Notes under the pieces: generated by a model
What the model was told of the DNA's origin: nothing
Databases searched by the model: none
Seen by the model: only the letters and a program-made list of their open reading frames with translations
Part shown: piece by piece, positions 52,901 to 64,000 of the stretch
How the letters are laid out: the number at the start of each line of letters is the position of its first letter
Position numbering within the stretch: the stretch's first letter is position 1
Assembly (NCBI GenBank): GCA_033026295.1
Contig: CM065189.1
Location: forward strand, 3,315,851 to 3,379,850
Length of the DNA stretch: 64,000 bases
Source of the DNA: Channa striata
Taxonomy: Eukaryota; Chordata; Actinopteri; Anabantiformes; Channidae
Reading direction: 5' to 3'
Position numbers and translations under genes: made by a program

Positions 52901-55900
52901 TTTATTTGACTTTGGAGCAGAAATTGTTCAATACAAGCTTGGCTTCAAAACTGCATTTTCTCGATGAGAAAAGGCGATTGCGAGCATAAAAGGATGCTTG
53001 AATTACATGCATTTACTGTCTTTTAAGGAAACATCCACAAGCTTGTTTTTATGTTCTGCTGACTGGATTTAGGCTAAATAAGAAGGCAGACACAGTTTTA
53101 TTTGAGTTTGGTGCAGCAATTGTTCAATACAAGCTTGGCTTCAAAACAGCATTTTCTCGCTGAGAAAAGGCGATTGCGAGCATAAAAGGATGCTTGAATT
53201 ACATGCATTTACTGTCTTTTAAGGAAACATTCCACAAGCTTATTTTCAGTCTCTCCTGAGTGGATTTACGCTAAATAAGAAGGCAGACACAGTTTTATTT
53301 GAGTTTGGTGCAGAAATTGTTCAATACAAGCTTGGCTTCAAAACTGCATTTTCTCGATGAGAAAAGGCGATTGCGAGCATAAAAGGATGCTTGAATTACA
53401 TGCATTTACTGTCTTTTAAGGAAACATCCCACAAGCTTGCTTTTATGTTCTGCTGACTGGATTTAGGCTAAATAAGAAGGCAGACACATTTTTATTTGAG
53501 TTTGGTGCAGAAATTGTTCAATACAAGCTTTTCTTCAAAACTGCATTTTCTCGCTGAGAAAAGGCGATTGCGAGCATAAAAGGATGCTTGAATTACATGC
53601 ATTTACTGTCTTTTAAGGAAACATTCCACAAGCTTATTTTCAGTCTCTCCTGAGTGGATTTACGCTAAATAAGAAGGCAGACACAGTTTTATTTGAGTTT
53701 GGTGCAGAAATTGTTCAATACAAGCTTTTCTTCAAAACTGCATTTTCTCGCTGAGAAAAGCGATTGCGAGCATAAAAGGATGCTTGAATTACATGCATTT
53801 ACTGTCTTTTAAGGAAACATTCCACAAGCTTATTTTCAGTCTCTCCTGAGTGGATTTACGCTAAATAAGAAGGCAGACACAGTTTTATTTGAGTTTGGTG
53901 CAGAAATTGTTCAATACAAGCTTTTTCTTCAAAACTGCATTTTCTCGCTGAGAAAAGGCGATTGCGAGCATAAAAGGATGCTTGAATTACATGCATTTAC
54001 TGTCTTTTAAGGAAACATCCACAAGCTTGCTTTTATGTTCTGCTGACTGGATTTAGGCTAAATAAGAAGGCAGACACATTTTTATTTGAGTTTGGTGCAG
54101 AAATTGTTCAATACAAGCTTTTCTTCAAAACTGCATTGTCTCGCTGAGAAAAAGTGATTGCGAGCATAAAAGGATGCTTGAATTACATGCATTTACTGTC
54201 TTTTAAGGAAACATCCCACAAGCTTATTTTCAGTCTCTCCTGAGTGGATTTACGCTAAATAAGAAGGCAGACACAGTTTTATTTGAGTTTGGTGCAGAAA
54301 TTGTTCAATACAAGCTTGGCTTCAAAACTGCATTTTCTCGATGAGAATAGGCGATTGCGAGCATAAAAGGATGCTTGAATTACATGCATTTACTGTCTTT
54401 TAAGGAAACATTCCACAAGCTTGTTTTTATGTTCTGCTGACTGGATTTAGGCTAAATAAGAAGGCAGACACAGTTTTATTTGAGTTTGGTGCAGAAATTG
54501 TTCAATACAAGCTTTTTTTCAAAACTGCATTTTCTCGCTGAGAAAAGGCGATTGCGAGCATAAAAGGATGCTTGAATTACATGCATTTACTGTCTTTTAA
54601 GGAAACATCCCACAAGCTTGCTTTTATGTTCTGCTGACTGGATTTAGGCTAAATAAGAAGGCAGACACAGTTTTTATTTGAGTTTGGTGCAGAAATTGTT
54701 CAATACAAGCTTTTTCAAAACTGCATTTTCTCGCTGAGAAAAGGCGATTGCGAGCATTAAAGGATGCTTGAATTAAATGCATTTACTGTCTTTTAAGGAA
54801 ACATCCCACAAGTTTATTTTCAGTCTCTCCTGAGTGGATTTGCGCTAAATAAGAAGGCAGACACAGTTTTATTTGACTTTGGAGCAGAAATTGTTCAATA
54901 CAAGCTTGGCTTCAAAACTGCATTTTCTCGATGAGAAAAGGCGATTGCGAGCATGAAAGGATGCTTGAATTACATTCATTTACTGTCTTTTAAGGAAACA
55001 TTCCACAAGCTTGTTTTTATGTTCTGCTGACTGGATTTAGGCTAAATAAGAAGGCAGACACAGTTTTATTTGAGTTTGGTGCAGAAATTGTTCAATACAA
55101 GCTTGGCTTCAAAACAGCATTTTCTCGCTGAGAAAAGGCGATTGCGAGCATAAAAGGATGCTTCAATTACATGCATTTACTGTCTTTTAAAGAAAAAATC
55201 CCACAAGCTTAATTTCAGTCTTTCCTGAGTGGATTTAGGCTAAATAAGAAGTCAGACACAGTTTTATTTGACTTTGGAGCAGAAATTGTACAATACAAGC
55301 TTGGCTTCAAAACTCCATTTTCTCGATGAGAAAAGGCAATTGCGAGCATAAAATGATGCTTCAATTACATGTATTTACTGTCTTTTAAGGAAACATTCCA
55401 CAAGCTTGTTTTTATGTTCTGCTGACTGGATTTAGGCTAAATAAGAAGGCAGACACAGTTTTATTTGACTTTGGTGCAGAAATTGTTCAATACAAGCTTG
55501 GCTTCAAAACAGCATTTTCTCGCTGAGAAAAGGCGATTGCGAGCATAAATGGATGCTTGAATTACATGCATTTACTGTCTTTTAAGGAAACATTCCACAA
55601 GCTTATTTTCAGTCTCTTCTGAGTGGATTTAGACTAAATAAGAAGGCAGACACAGTTTTATTTGAGTTTGGTGCAGAAATTGTTCAATAAAAGCTTGGCT
55701 TCAAAACAGCATTTTCTCGCTGAGAAAAGGCGATTGCGAGCATGAAAGGATGCTTGAATTACATTCATTTACTGTCTTTTAAGGAAACATTCCACAAGCT
55801 TGTTTTTATGTTCTGCTGACTGGATTTAGGCTAAATAAGAAGGCAGACACAGTTTTATTTGAGTTTGGTGCAGAAATTGTTCAATACAAGCTTTTCTTCA

Positions 55901-58900
55901 AAACTGCATTTTCTCGCTGAGAAAAGGCGATTGCGAGCATAAAAGGATGCTTGAATTACATGCATTTACTGTCTTTTAAGGAAACATTCCACAAGCTTAT
56001 TTTCAGTCTCTTCTGAGTGGATTTAGGCTAAATAAGAAGGCAGACACAGTTTTATTTGAGTTTGGTGCAGAAATTGTTCAATACAAGCTTGGCTTCAAAA
56101 CTGCATTTTCTCGCTGAGAAAAGGCGATTGCGAGCATAAAAGGATGCTTGAATTACATGCATTTACTGTCTTTTAAGGAAACATCACACAAGCTTATTTT
56201 CAGTGTCTCCTGAGTGGATTCAGGCTAAATAAGAAGGCAGACACAGTTTTATTTGAGTTTGGTGCAGAAATTGTTCAATACAAGCTTGGCTTCAAAACAG
56301 CATTTTCTCGCTGAGAAAAGGCGATTGCGAGCATAAAAGGATGCTTGAATTACATGCATTTACTGTCTTTTAAGGAAACATCCCACAAGCTTGTTTTTAT
56401 GTTCTGCTGACTGGATTTAGGCTAAATAAGAAGGCAGACACAGTTTTATTGGACTTTGGTGCAGAAATTGTTCAATACAAGCTTGGCTTCAAAACAGCAT
56501 TTTCTCGCTGAGAAAAGGCGATTGCGAGCATAAAAGGATGCTTGAATTACATGCATTTACTGTCTTTTAAGGAAACATCCCACAAGTTTATTTTCAGTCT
56601 CTCCTGAGTGGATTTACGCTAAATAAGAAGGCAGACACAGTTTTATTTGAGTTTTGTGCAGAAATTGTTCAATACAAGCTCGGCTTCAAAACAGCATTTT
56701 CTCGCTGAGAAAAGGCGATTGCGAGCATAAAATGATGGTTGAATTACATGCATTTACTGTCTTTTAAGGAAACATCCCACAAGTTTATTTTCAGTCTCTC
56801 CTGACTGGATTTACGCTAAATAAGAAGGCAGACACAGTTTTATTTGACTTTGGTGCAGAAATTGTTCAATACAAGCTTTTATTCAAAACAGCATTTTCTC
56901 GCTGAGAAAAGGCGATTGCGAGCATAAAAGGATGCTTCAATTACATGCATTTACTGTCTTTTAAGGAAACATCCACAAGCTTGTTTTTATGTTCTGCTGA
57001 CTGGATTTAGGCTAAATAAGAAGGCAGACACAGTTTTATTTGACTTTGGTGCAGAAATTGTTCAATACAAGCTTGGCTTCAAAACAGCATTTTCTCGCTG
57101 AGAAAAGGCGATTGCGAGCATAAAAGGATTCTTCAATTACATGCATTTACTGTCTTTTAAGGAAACATCCCACAAGCTTGTTTTTATGTTCTGCTGACTG
57201 GATTTAGGCTAAATAAGAAGGCAGACACAGTTTTATTTGACTTTGGTGCAGAAATTGTTCAATACAAGCTTGGCTTCAAAACAGCATTTTCTCGCTGAGA
57301 AAAGGCGATTGCAAGCATAAAAGGATGCTTGAATTACATGCATTTACTGTCTTTTAAGGAAACATCCACAAGTTTATTTTCAGTCTCTCTGAGTGGATTT
57401 ACGCTAAATAAGAAGGCAGACACAGTTTTATTTGACTTTGGTGCAGAAATTGTTCAATACAAGCTTTTCTTCAAAACAGCATTTTCTCGCTGAGAAAAGG
57501 CGATTGCGAGCATAAAAGGATGCTTGAATTACATGCATTTACTGTCTTTTAAGGAAACATCCACAAGCTTATTTTCAGTCTCTCCTGAGTGGATTTAGGC
57601 TAAATAGAAGAAGGCAGACACAGTTTTATTTGACTTTGGTGCAGAAATTGTTCAATACAAGCTTGGCTTCAAAACAGCATTTTCTCGCTGAGAAAAGGCG
57701 ATTGCGAGCATAAAAGGATGCTTGAATTACATGCATTTACTGTCTTTTAAGGAAACATCCACAAGCTTGTTTTTATGTTCTGCTGACTGGATTTAGGCTA
57801 AATAAGAAGGCAGACACAGTTTTATTTGAGTTTGTGCAGAAATTGTTCAATACAAGCTTGGCTTCAAAACAGCATTTTCTCGCTGAGAAAAGGCGATTGC
57901 GAGCATAAAAGGATGCTTGAATTACATGCATTTACTGTCTTTTAAGGAAACATCCCACAAGCTTGTTTTTATGTTCTGCTGACTGGATTTAGGCTAAATA
58001 AGAAGGCAGACACAGTTTTATTTGAGTTTGGTGCAGAAATTGTTCAATACAAGCTTGGCTTCAAAACAGCATTTTCTCGCTGAGAAAAGGCGATTGCAAG
58101 CATAAAATGATGCTTGAATTACATGCATTTACTGTCTTTTAAGGAAACATCCCACAAGTTTATTTTCAGTCTCTCTGACTGGATTTACGCTAAATAAGAA
58201 GGCAGACACAGTTTTATTTGACTTTGGTGCAGAAATTGTTTAATACAAGCTTTTATTCAAAACAGCATTTTCTCGCTGAGAAAAGGCGATTGCAGCATAA
58301 AAGGATGCTTGAATTACATGCATTTACTGTCTTTTAAGGAAACATCCACAAGCTTGTTTTTATGTTCTGCTGACTGGATTTAGGCTAAATAAGAAGGCAG
58401 ACACAGTTTTATTTGAGTTTGGTGCAGAAATTGTTCAATACAAGCTTTTCTTCAAAACTGCATTTTCTCGCTGAGAAAAGCGATTGCAAGCATAAAAGGA
58501 TGCTTGAATTACATGCATTTACTGTCTTTTAAGGAAACATTCCACAAGCTTATTTTCAGTCTCTCTGAGTGGATTTAGGCTAAATAAGAAGGCAGACACA
58601 GTTTTATTTGAGTTTGGTGCAGAAATTGTTCAATACAAGCTTTTCTTCAAAACTGCATTTTCTCGCTGAGAAAAGGCGATTGCGAGCATAAAAGGATGCT
58701 TGAATTACATGCATTTACTGTCTTTTAAGGAAACATCCCACAAGCTTATTTTTTATGTCTCTGCTGAGTGGATTTAGGCTAAATAAGAAGGCAGACACAG
58801 TTTTTTTTGAGTTTGGTGCAGAAATTGTTCAATACAAGCTTGGCTTCAAAACAGCATTTTCTCGCTGAGAAAAGGCGATTGCAAGCATAAAAGGATGCTT

Positions 58901-61900
58901 GAATTACATGCATTTACTGTCTTTTAAGGAAACATCCACAAGCTTGCTTTTTATGTTCTGCTGACTGGATTTAGGCTAAATAAGAAGGCAGACACAGTTT
59001 TATTTGACTTTGGTGCAGAAATTGTTTAATACAAGCTTGGCTTCAAAACAGCATTTTCTCGCTGAGAAAAGGCGATTGCGAGCATAAAAGGATGCTTGAA
59101 TTACATGCATTTACTGTCTTTTAAGGAAACATTCCACAAGCTTATTTTCAGTCTCTTCTGAGTGGATTTAGGCTAAATAAGAAGGCAGACACAGTTTTAA
59201 TTGAGTTTGGTGCAGAAATTGTTCAATACAAGCTTGGCTTCTAAACTGCATTTTCTCGATGAGATTAGGCGATTGCGAGCATAAAAGGATGCTTGAATTA
59301 CATGCATTTACTGTCTTTTAAGGAAACATTCCACAAGCTTGTTTTTATGTTCTGCTGACTGGATTTAGGCTAAATAAGAAGGCAGACACATTTTTATTTG
59401 AGTTTGGTGCAGAAATTGTTCAATACAAGCTTTTCTTCAAAACTGCATTGTCTCGCTGAGAAAAAGTGATTGCAAGCATAAAAGGATGCTTGAATTACAT
59501 GCATTTACTGTCTTTTAAGGAAACATCCCACAAGCTTATTTTCAGTCTCTCCTGAGTGGATTTACGCTAAATAAGAAGGCAGACACAGTTTTATTTGACT
59601 TTGGAGCAGAAATTGTTCAATACAAGCTTGGCTTCAAAACTGCATTTTCTCGATGAGATTAGGCGATTGGGAGCATAAAAGGATGCTTCAATTACATGCA
59701 TTTACTGTCTTTTAAGGAAACATTCCACAAGCTTGTTTTTATGTTCTGCTGACTGGATTTAGGCTAAATAAGAAGGCAGACACAGTTTTATTTGAGTTTG
59801 GTGCAGAAATTGTTCAATACAAGCTTTTCTTCAAAACTGCATTTTCTCGCTGAGAAAAGGCGATTGCGAGCATAAAAGGATGCTTGAATTACATGCATTT
59901 ACTGTCTTTTAAGGAAACATCCCACAAGCTTGTTTTTATGTTCTGCTGACTGGATTTAGGCTAAATAAGAAGGCAGACACAGTTTTATTTGAGTTTGGTG
60001 CAGAAATTGTTCAATACAAGCTTGGCTTCAAAACTGCATTGTCTCGCTGAGAAAAGGCGATTGCGAGCATAAAAGGATGCTTGAATTACATGCATTTACT
60101 GTCTTTTAAGGAAACATTCCACAAGCTTATTTTCAGTCTCTCCTGAGTGGATTTACGCTAAATAAGAAAGCAGACACAGTTTTAATTGACTTTGGAGCAG
60201 AAATTGTTCAATACAAGCTTGGCTTCAAAACTGCATTTTCTCGATGAGATTAGGCGATTGCGAGCATAAAAGGATGCTTGAATTACATGCATTTACTGTC
60301 TTTTAAGGAAAAATCCCACAAGCTTGCTTTTATGTTCTGCTGACTGGATTTAGGCTAAATAAGAAGGCAGACACAGTTTTATTTGAGTTTGGTGCAGAAA
60401 TTGTTCAATACAAGCTTTTCTTCAAAACTGCATTTTCTCGCTGAGAAAAGGCGATTGCGAGCATAAAAGGATGCTTCAATTACATGCATTTACTGTCTTT
60501 TAAGGAAACATCCCACAAGCTTATTTTCAGTGTCTCCTGAGTGGATTCAGGCTAAATAAGAAGGCAGACACAGTTTTATTTGAGTTTGGTGCAGAAATTG
60601 TTCAATACAAGCTTGGCTTCAAAACTGCATTTTCTCGCTGAGAAAAGGCGATTGCGAGCATAAAAGGATGCTTGAATTACATGCATTTACTGTCTTTTAA
60701 GGAAACATTCCACAAGCTTATTTTCAGTCTCTCTGACTGGATTTAGGCTAAATAAGAAGGCAGACACAGTTTTATTTGACTTTGGTGCAGAAATTGTTCA
60801 ATACAAGCTTTTCTTCAAAACTGCATTTTCTCGCTGAGAAAAGGCGATTGCAGCATAAAAGGATGCTTGAATTACATGCATTTACTGTCTTTTAAGGAAA
60901 CATCCCACAAGCTTATTTTCAGTCTCTCTGAGTGGATTTAGGCTAAATAAGAAGGCAGACACAGTTTTATTTGAGTTTGGTGCAGAAATTGTTCAATACA
61001 AGCTTGGCTTCAAAACAGCATTTTCTCGCTGAGAAAAGGCGATTGCGAGCATAAAAAGGATGCTTGAATTACATGCATTTACTGTCTTTTAAGGAAACAT
61101 CCCACAAGCTTATTTTCAGTCTCTTCTGACTGGATTTAGGCTAAATAAGAAGGCAGACACAGTTTTATTTGAGTTTGGTGCAGAAATTGTTCAATACAAG
61201 GTTTTCTTCAAAACTGCATTTTCTCGCTGAAAAAGAAATTGTTCGATTGCGAGCATAAAAGGATGCTTGAATTACATGCATTTACTGTCTTTTAAGGAAA
61301 CATCCCACAAGCTTGTTTTTATGTTCTGCTGACTGGATTTAGGCTAAATAAGAAGGCAGACACAGTTTTATTTGAGTTTGGTGCAGAAATTGTTCAATAC
61401 AAGCTTGGCTTCAAAACAGCATTTTCTCGATGAGAAAAGGCGATTGCGAGCATAAAAGGATGCTTGAATTACATGCATTTACTGTCTTTTAAGGAAACAT
61501 CCCACAAGCTTGCTTTTTATGTTCTGCTGACTGGATTTAGGCTAAATAAGAAGGCAGACACAGTTTTATTTGAGTTTGGTGCAGAAATTGTTCAATACAA
61601 GCTTTTCTTCAAAACTGCATTTTCTCGCTGAGAAAAGCGATTGCAAGCATAAAAGGATGCTTGAATTACATGCATTTACTGTCTTTTAAGGAAACATTCC
61701 ACAAGCTTATTTTCAGTCTCTCCTGAGTGGATTTACGCTAAATAAGAAGGCAGACACAGTTTTATTTGAGTTTGGTGCAGAAATTGTTCAATACAAGCTT
61801 GGCTTCAAAACTGCATTTTCTCGCTGAGAAAAGGCGATTGCGAGCATAAAAGGATGCTTGAATTACATGCATTTACTGTCTTTTAAGGAAACATCCACAA

Positions 61901-64000
61901 GCTTGTTTTTATGTCTCTGCTGACTGGATTTAGGCTAAATAAGAAGGCAGACACAGTTTTATTTGAGTTTGGTGCAGAAATTGTTCAATACAAGCTTGGC
62001 TTCAAAACAGCATTTTCTCGCTGAGAAAAGGCGATTGCAAGCATAAAAGGATGCTTGAATTACATGCATTTACTGTCTTTTAAGGAAACATCCCACAAGC
62101 TTATTTTCAGTCTTTCTGCTGAGTGGATTTAGGCTAAATAAGAAGGCAGACACAGTTTTATTTGAGTTTGGTGCAGAAATTGTTCAATACAAGCTTGGCT
62201 TCAAAACTGCATTTTCTCGATGAGAAAAGCGATTGCAGCATAAAAGGATGCTTGAATTACATGCATTTACTGTCTTTTAAGGAAACATTCCACAAGCTTG
62301 TTTTTATGTTCTGCTGAGTGGATTTAGGCTAAATAAGAAGGCAGACACAGTTTTATTTGAGTTTGGTGCAGAAATTGTTCAATACAAGCTTTTCTTCAAA
62401 ACAGCATTTTCTCGCTGAGAAAAGGCGATTGCAAGCATAAAAGGATGCTTGAATTACATGCATTTACTGTCTTTTAAGGAAACATTCCACAAGCTTATTT
62501 TCAGTCTCTCCTGAATGGATTTACGCTAAATAAGAAGGCAGACACAGTTTTATTTGAGTTTGGTGCAGAAATTGTTCAATACAAGCTTGGCTTCAAAACA
62601 GCATTTTCTCGCTGAGAAAAGGCGATTGCGAGCATAAAAGGATGCTTGAATTACATGCATTTACTGTCTTTTAAGGAAACATCCCACAAGCTTGCTTTTA
62701 TGTTCTGCTGACTGGATTTAGGCTAAATAAGAAGGCAGACACAGTTTTATTTGAGTTTGGTGCAGAAATTGTTCAATACAAGCTTGGCTTCAAAACAGCA
62801 TTTTCTCGCTGAGAAAAGGCGATTAAAGCATAAAAGGATGCTTGAATTACATGCATTTACTGTCTTTTAAGGAAACATTCCACAAGCTTGTTTTTATGTT
62901 CTGCTGACTGGATTTAGGCTAAATAAGAAGGCAGACACAGTTTTATTTGAGTTTGGTGCAGAAATTGTTCAATACAAGCTTGGCTTCAAAACAGCATTTT
63001 CTCGCTGAGAAAAGGCGATTGCGAGCATAAAAGGATGCTTGAATTACATGCATTTACTGTCTTTTAAGGAAACATTCCACAAGCTTATTTTCAGTCTCTC
63101 CTGAGTGGATTTACGCTAAATAAGAAGGCAGACACAGTTTTATTTGAGTTTGGTGCAGAAATTGTTCAATACAAGCTTGGCTTCAAAACTGCATTTTCTC
63201 GATGAGAAAAGGCGATGGCGAGCATAAAATGATGCTTGAATTACATGCATTTACTGTCTTTTAAGGAAACATTCCACAAGCTTGTTTTTATGTTCTGCTG
63301 ACTGGATTTAGGCTAAATAAGAAGGCAGACACATTTTTATTTGAGTTTGGTGCAGAAATTGTTCAATACAAGCTTTTCTTCAAAACTGCATTGTCTCGCT
63401 GAGAAAAAGTGATTGCAAGCATAAAAGGATGCTTGAATTACATGCATTTACTGTCTTTTAAGGAAACATCCACAAGCTTATTTTCAGTCTCTCCTGAGTG
63501 GATTTACGCTAAATAAGAAGGCAGACACAGTTTTATTTGACTTTGGAGCAGAAATTGTTCAATACAAGCTTGGCTTCAAAACTGCATTTTCTCGATGAGA
63601 TTAGGCGATTATGAGCATAAAAGGATGCTTGAATTACATGCATTTACTGTCTTTTAAGGAAACATTCCACAAGCTTGTTTTTATGTTCTGCTGACTGGAT
63701 TTAGGCTAAATAAGAAGGCAGACACAGTTTTATTTGAGTTTGGTGCAGAAATTGTTCAATACAAGCTTTTCTTCAAAACTGCATTTTCTCGCTGAGAAAA
63801 GGCGATTGCAAGCATAAAAGGATGCTTCAATTACATGCATTTACTGTCTTTTAAGGAAACATCCCACAAGCTTGTTTTTAGTCTCTCTGCTGACTGGATT
63901 TAGGCTAAATAAGAAGGCAGACACAGTTTTATTTGAGTTTGGTGCAGAAATTGTTCAATACAAGCTTTTCTTCAAAACTGCATTTTCTCGCTGAGAAAAG
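49919..64000. repeat. Satellite domain D6: D3-like monomers, mostly alternating tails A and B
   Basis: Monomers of about 197 bp carry CATTCCACAAG, AAAACTGCATTTTC, CTCGATGAG, CATTTTTATTTGAG and GATTGCAAGC. Tails A (TTTTTATG or CTTTTATG) and B (TTTTCAGTCTC) mostly alternate, for example A 50095, B 50290, A 50490, B 50690, A 50885. Long-range copies include CTGCATTGTCTCG at 54131, 59443 and 63386 (27 and 20 monomers) and GTGGATTCAGG at 56214 and 60541 (22 monomers). CTCGATGAGATTAGGC recurs near 59260, 59650, 60243 and 63595 and also near 32280 in D3. The array runs off the window end; no gene is seen. Confidence 0.9.

Noticed and set aside
1..64000. CRISPR array
   Set aside because: The whole ~197-bp unit is conserved without unique spacers, and units are far longer than CRISPR repeats. 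This is satellite DNA.
1..64000. Primate alpha satellite or another named satellite family
   Set aside because: The monomer is ~197 bp, not 171 bp, lacks a CENP-B box, and its motifs match no satellite I can recall with confidence.

Overview
This window holds no protein-coding gene that I can support. It is almost entirely one tandem satellite array with a monomer of about 197 bp (roughly 315 copies). The array is broken by a 100-base assembly gap (34001-34100) and by one GC-rich, CpG-dense insert of 1,675 bp (42358-44032). The long AT-rich satellite, the compact GC-rich transposon-like insert and the fixed-size gap point to a eukaryotic, probably vertebrate, centromeric or heterochromatic region from a long-read assembly. 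I do not recognise the satellite family and cannot name the species.

Monomer anatomy, counting GGATTT as position 1: an 11-bp palindrome TTTAGGCTAAA at 4-14; a HindIII site (AAGCTT) near 67; a hairpin-capable dyad TTTTCTC-GCT-GAGAAAA near 88-104; a hypervariable triplet (GCG/ATG/ACG/gapped) at 112-114; ATGCAT near 137; TTTTAAGG; a second HindIII site near 172; then one of two alternative tails. Tail A reads TTTTTATGTTCTGCTGACT and tail B reads TTTTCAGTCTCTCCTGAGT. They often alternate, so the array is in part a dimer of about 394 bp. No CENP-B box is visible in the typical monomer.

Layout by variant content. D1 (1 to about 8.43 kb) has a higher-order repeat of about 3.13 kb with a 1.56-kb sub-period. 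D2 (about 8.43-28.43 kb) is built from large near-identical duplications at offsets of about 7.21, 8.39 and 10.32 kb. D3 (about 28.43-34.0 kb) carries CATTCCACAAG and ACTGCATTTTCTCGATGAG variants. After the gap, D4/D5 (34.1-49.85 kb, split by the insert) is a distinct family with AGCTTTTGCTTC, CTGAATTTTAAGG, CCCAGAAGC and ACATATATTT. A truncated, scrambled monomer at 49.84-49.90 kb marks a switch to D6 (to the window end), which is D3-like again.

The GC-rich insert splits a single monomer cleanly. ATAA is repeated on both sides, and removing the insert restores a 194-bp monomer. Its ends read CCCTTGCACTGC...GTAGCACGAGGG. Inside are a two-length minisatellite, a second minisatellite, a (GA)16 tract, two GCGCATGCGC palindromes and a tandem duplication of its own right end. 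It looks like a non-autonomous DNA transposon, possibly piggyBac-like, but that is inference. The other main observation is that one CpG-containing triplet per monomer differs between otherwise near-identical long duplicates, which suggests either a hypermutable site or a systematic base-calling problem.
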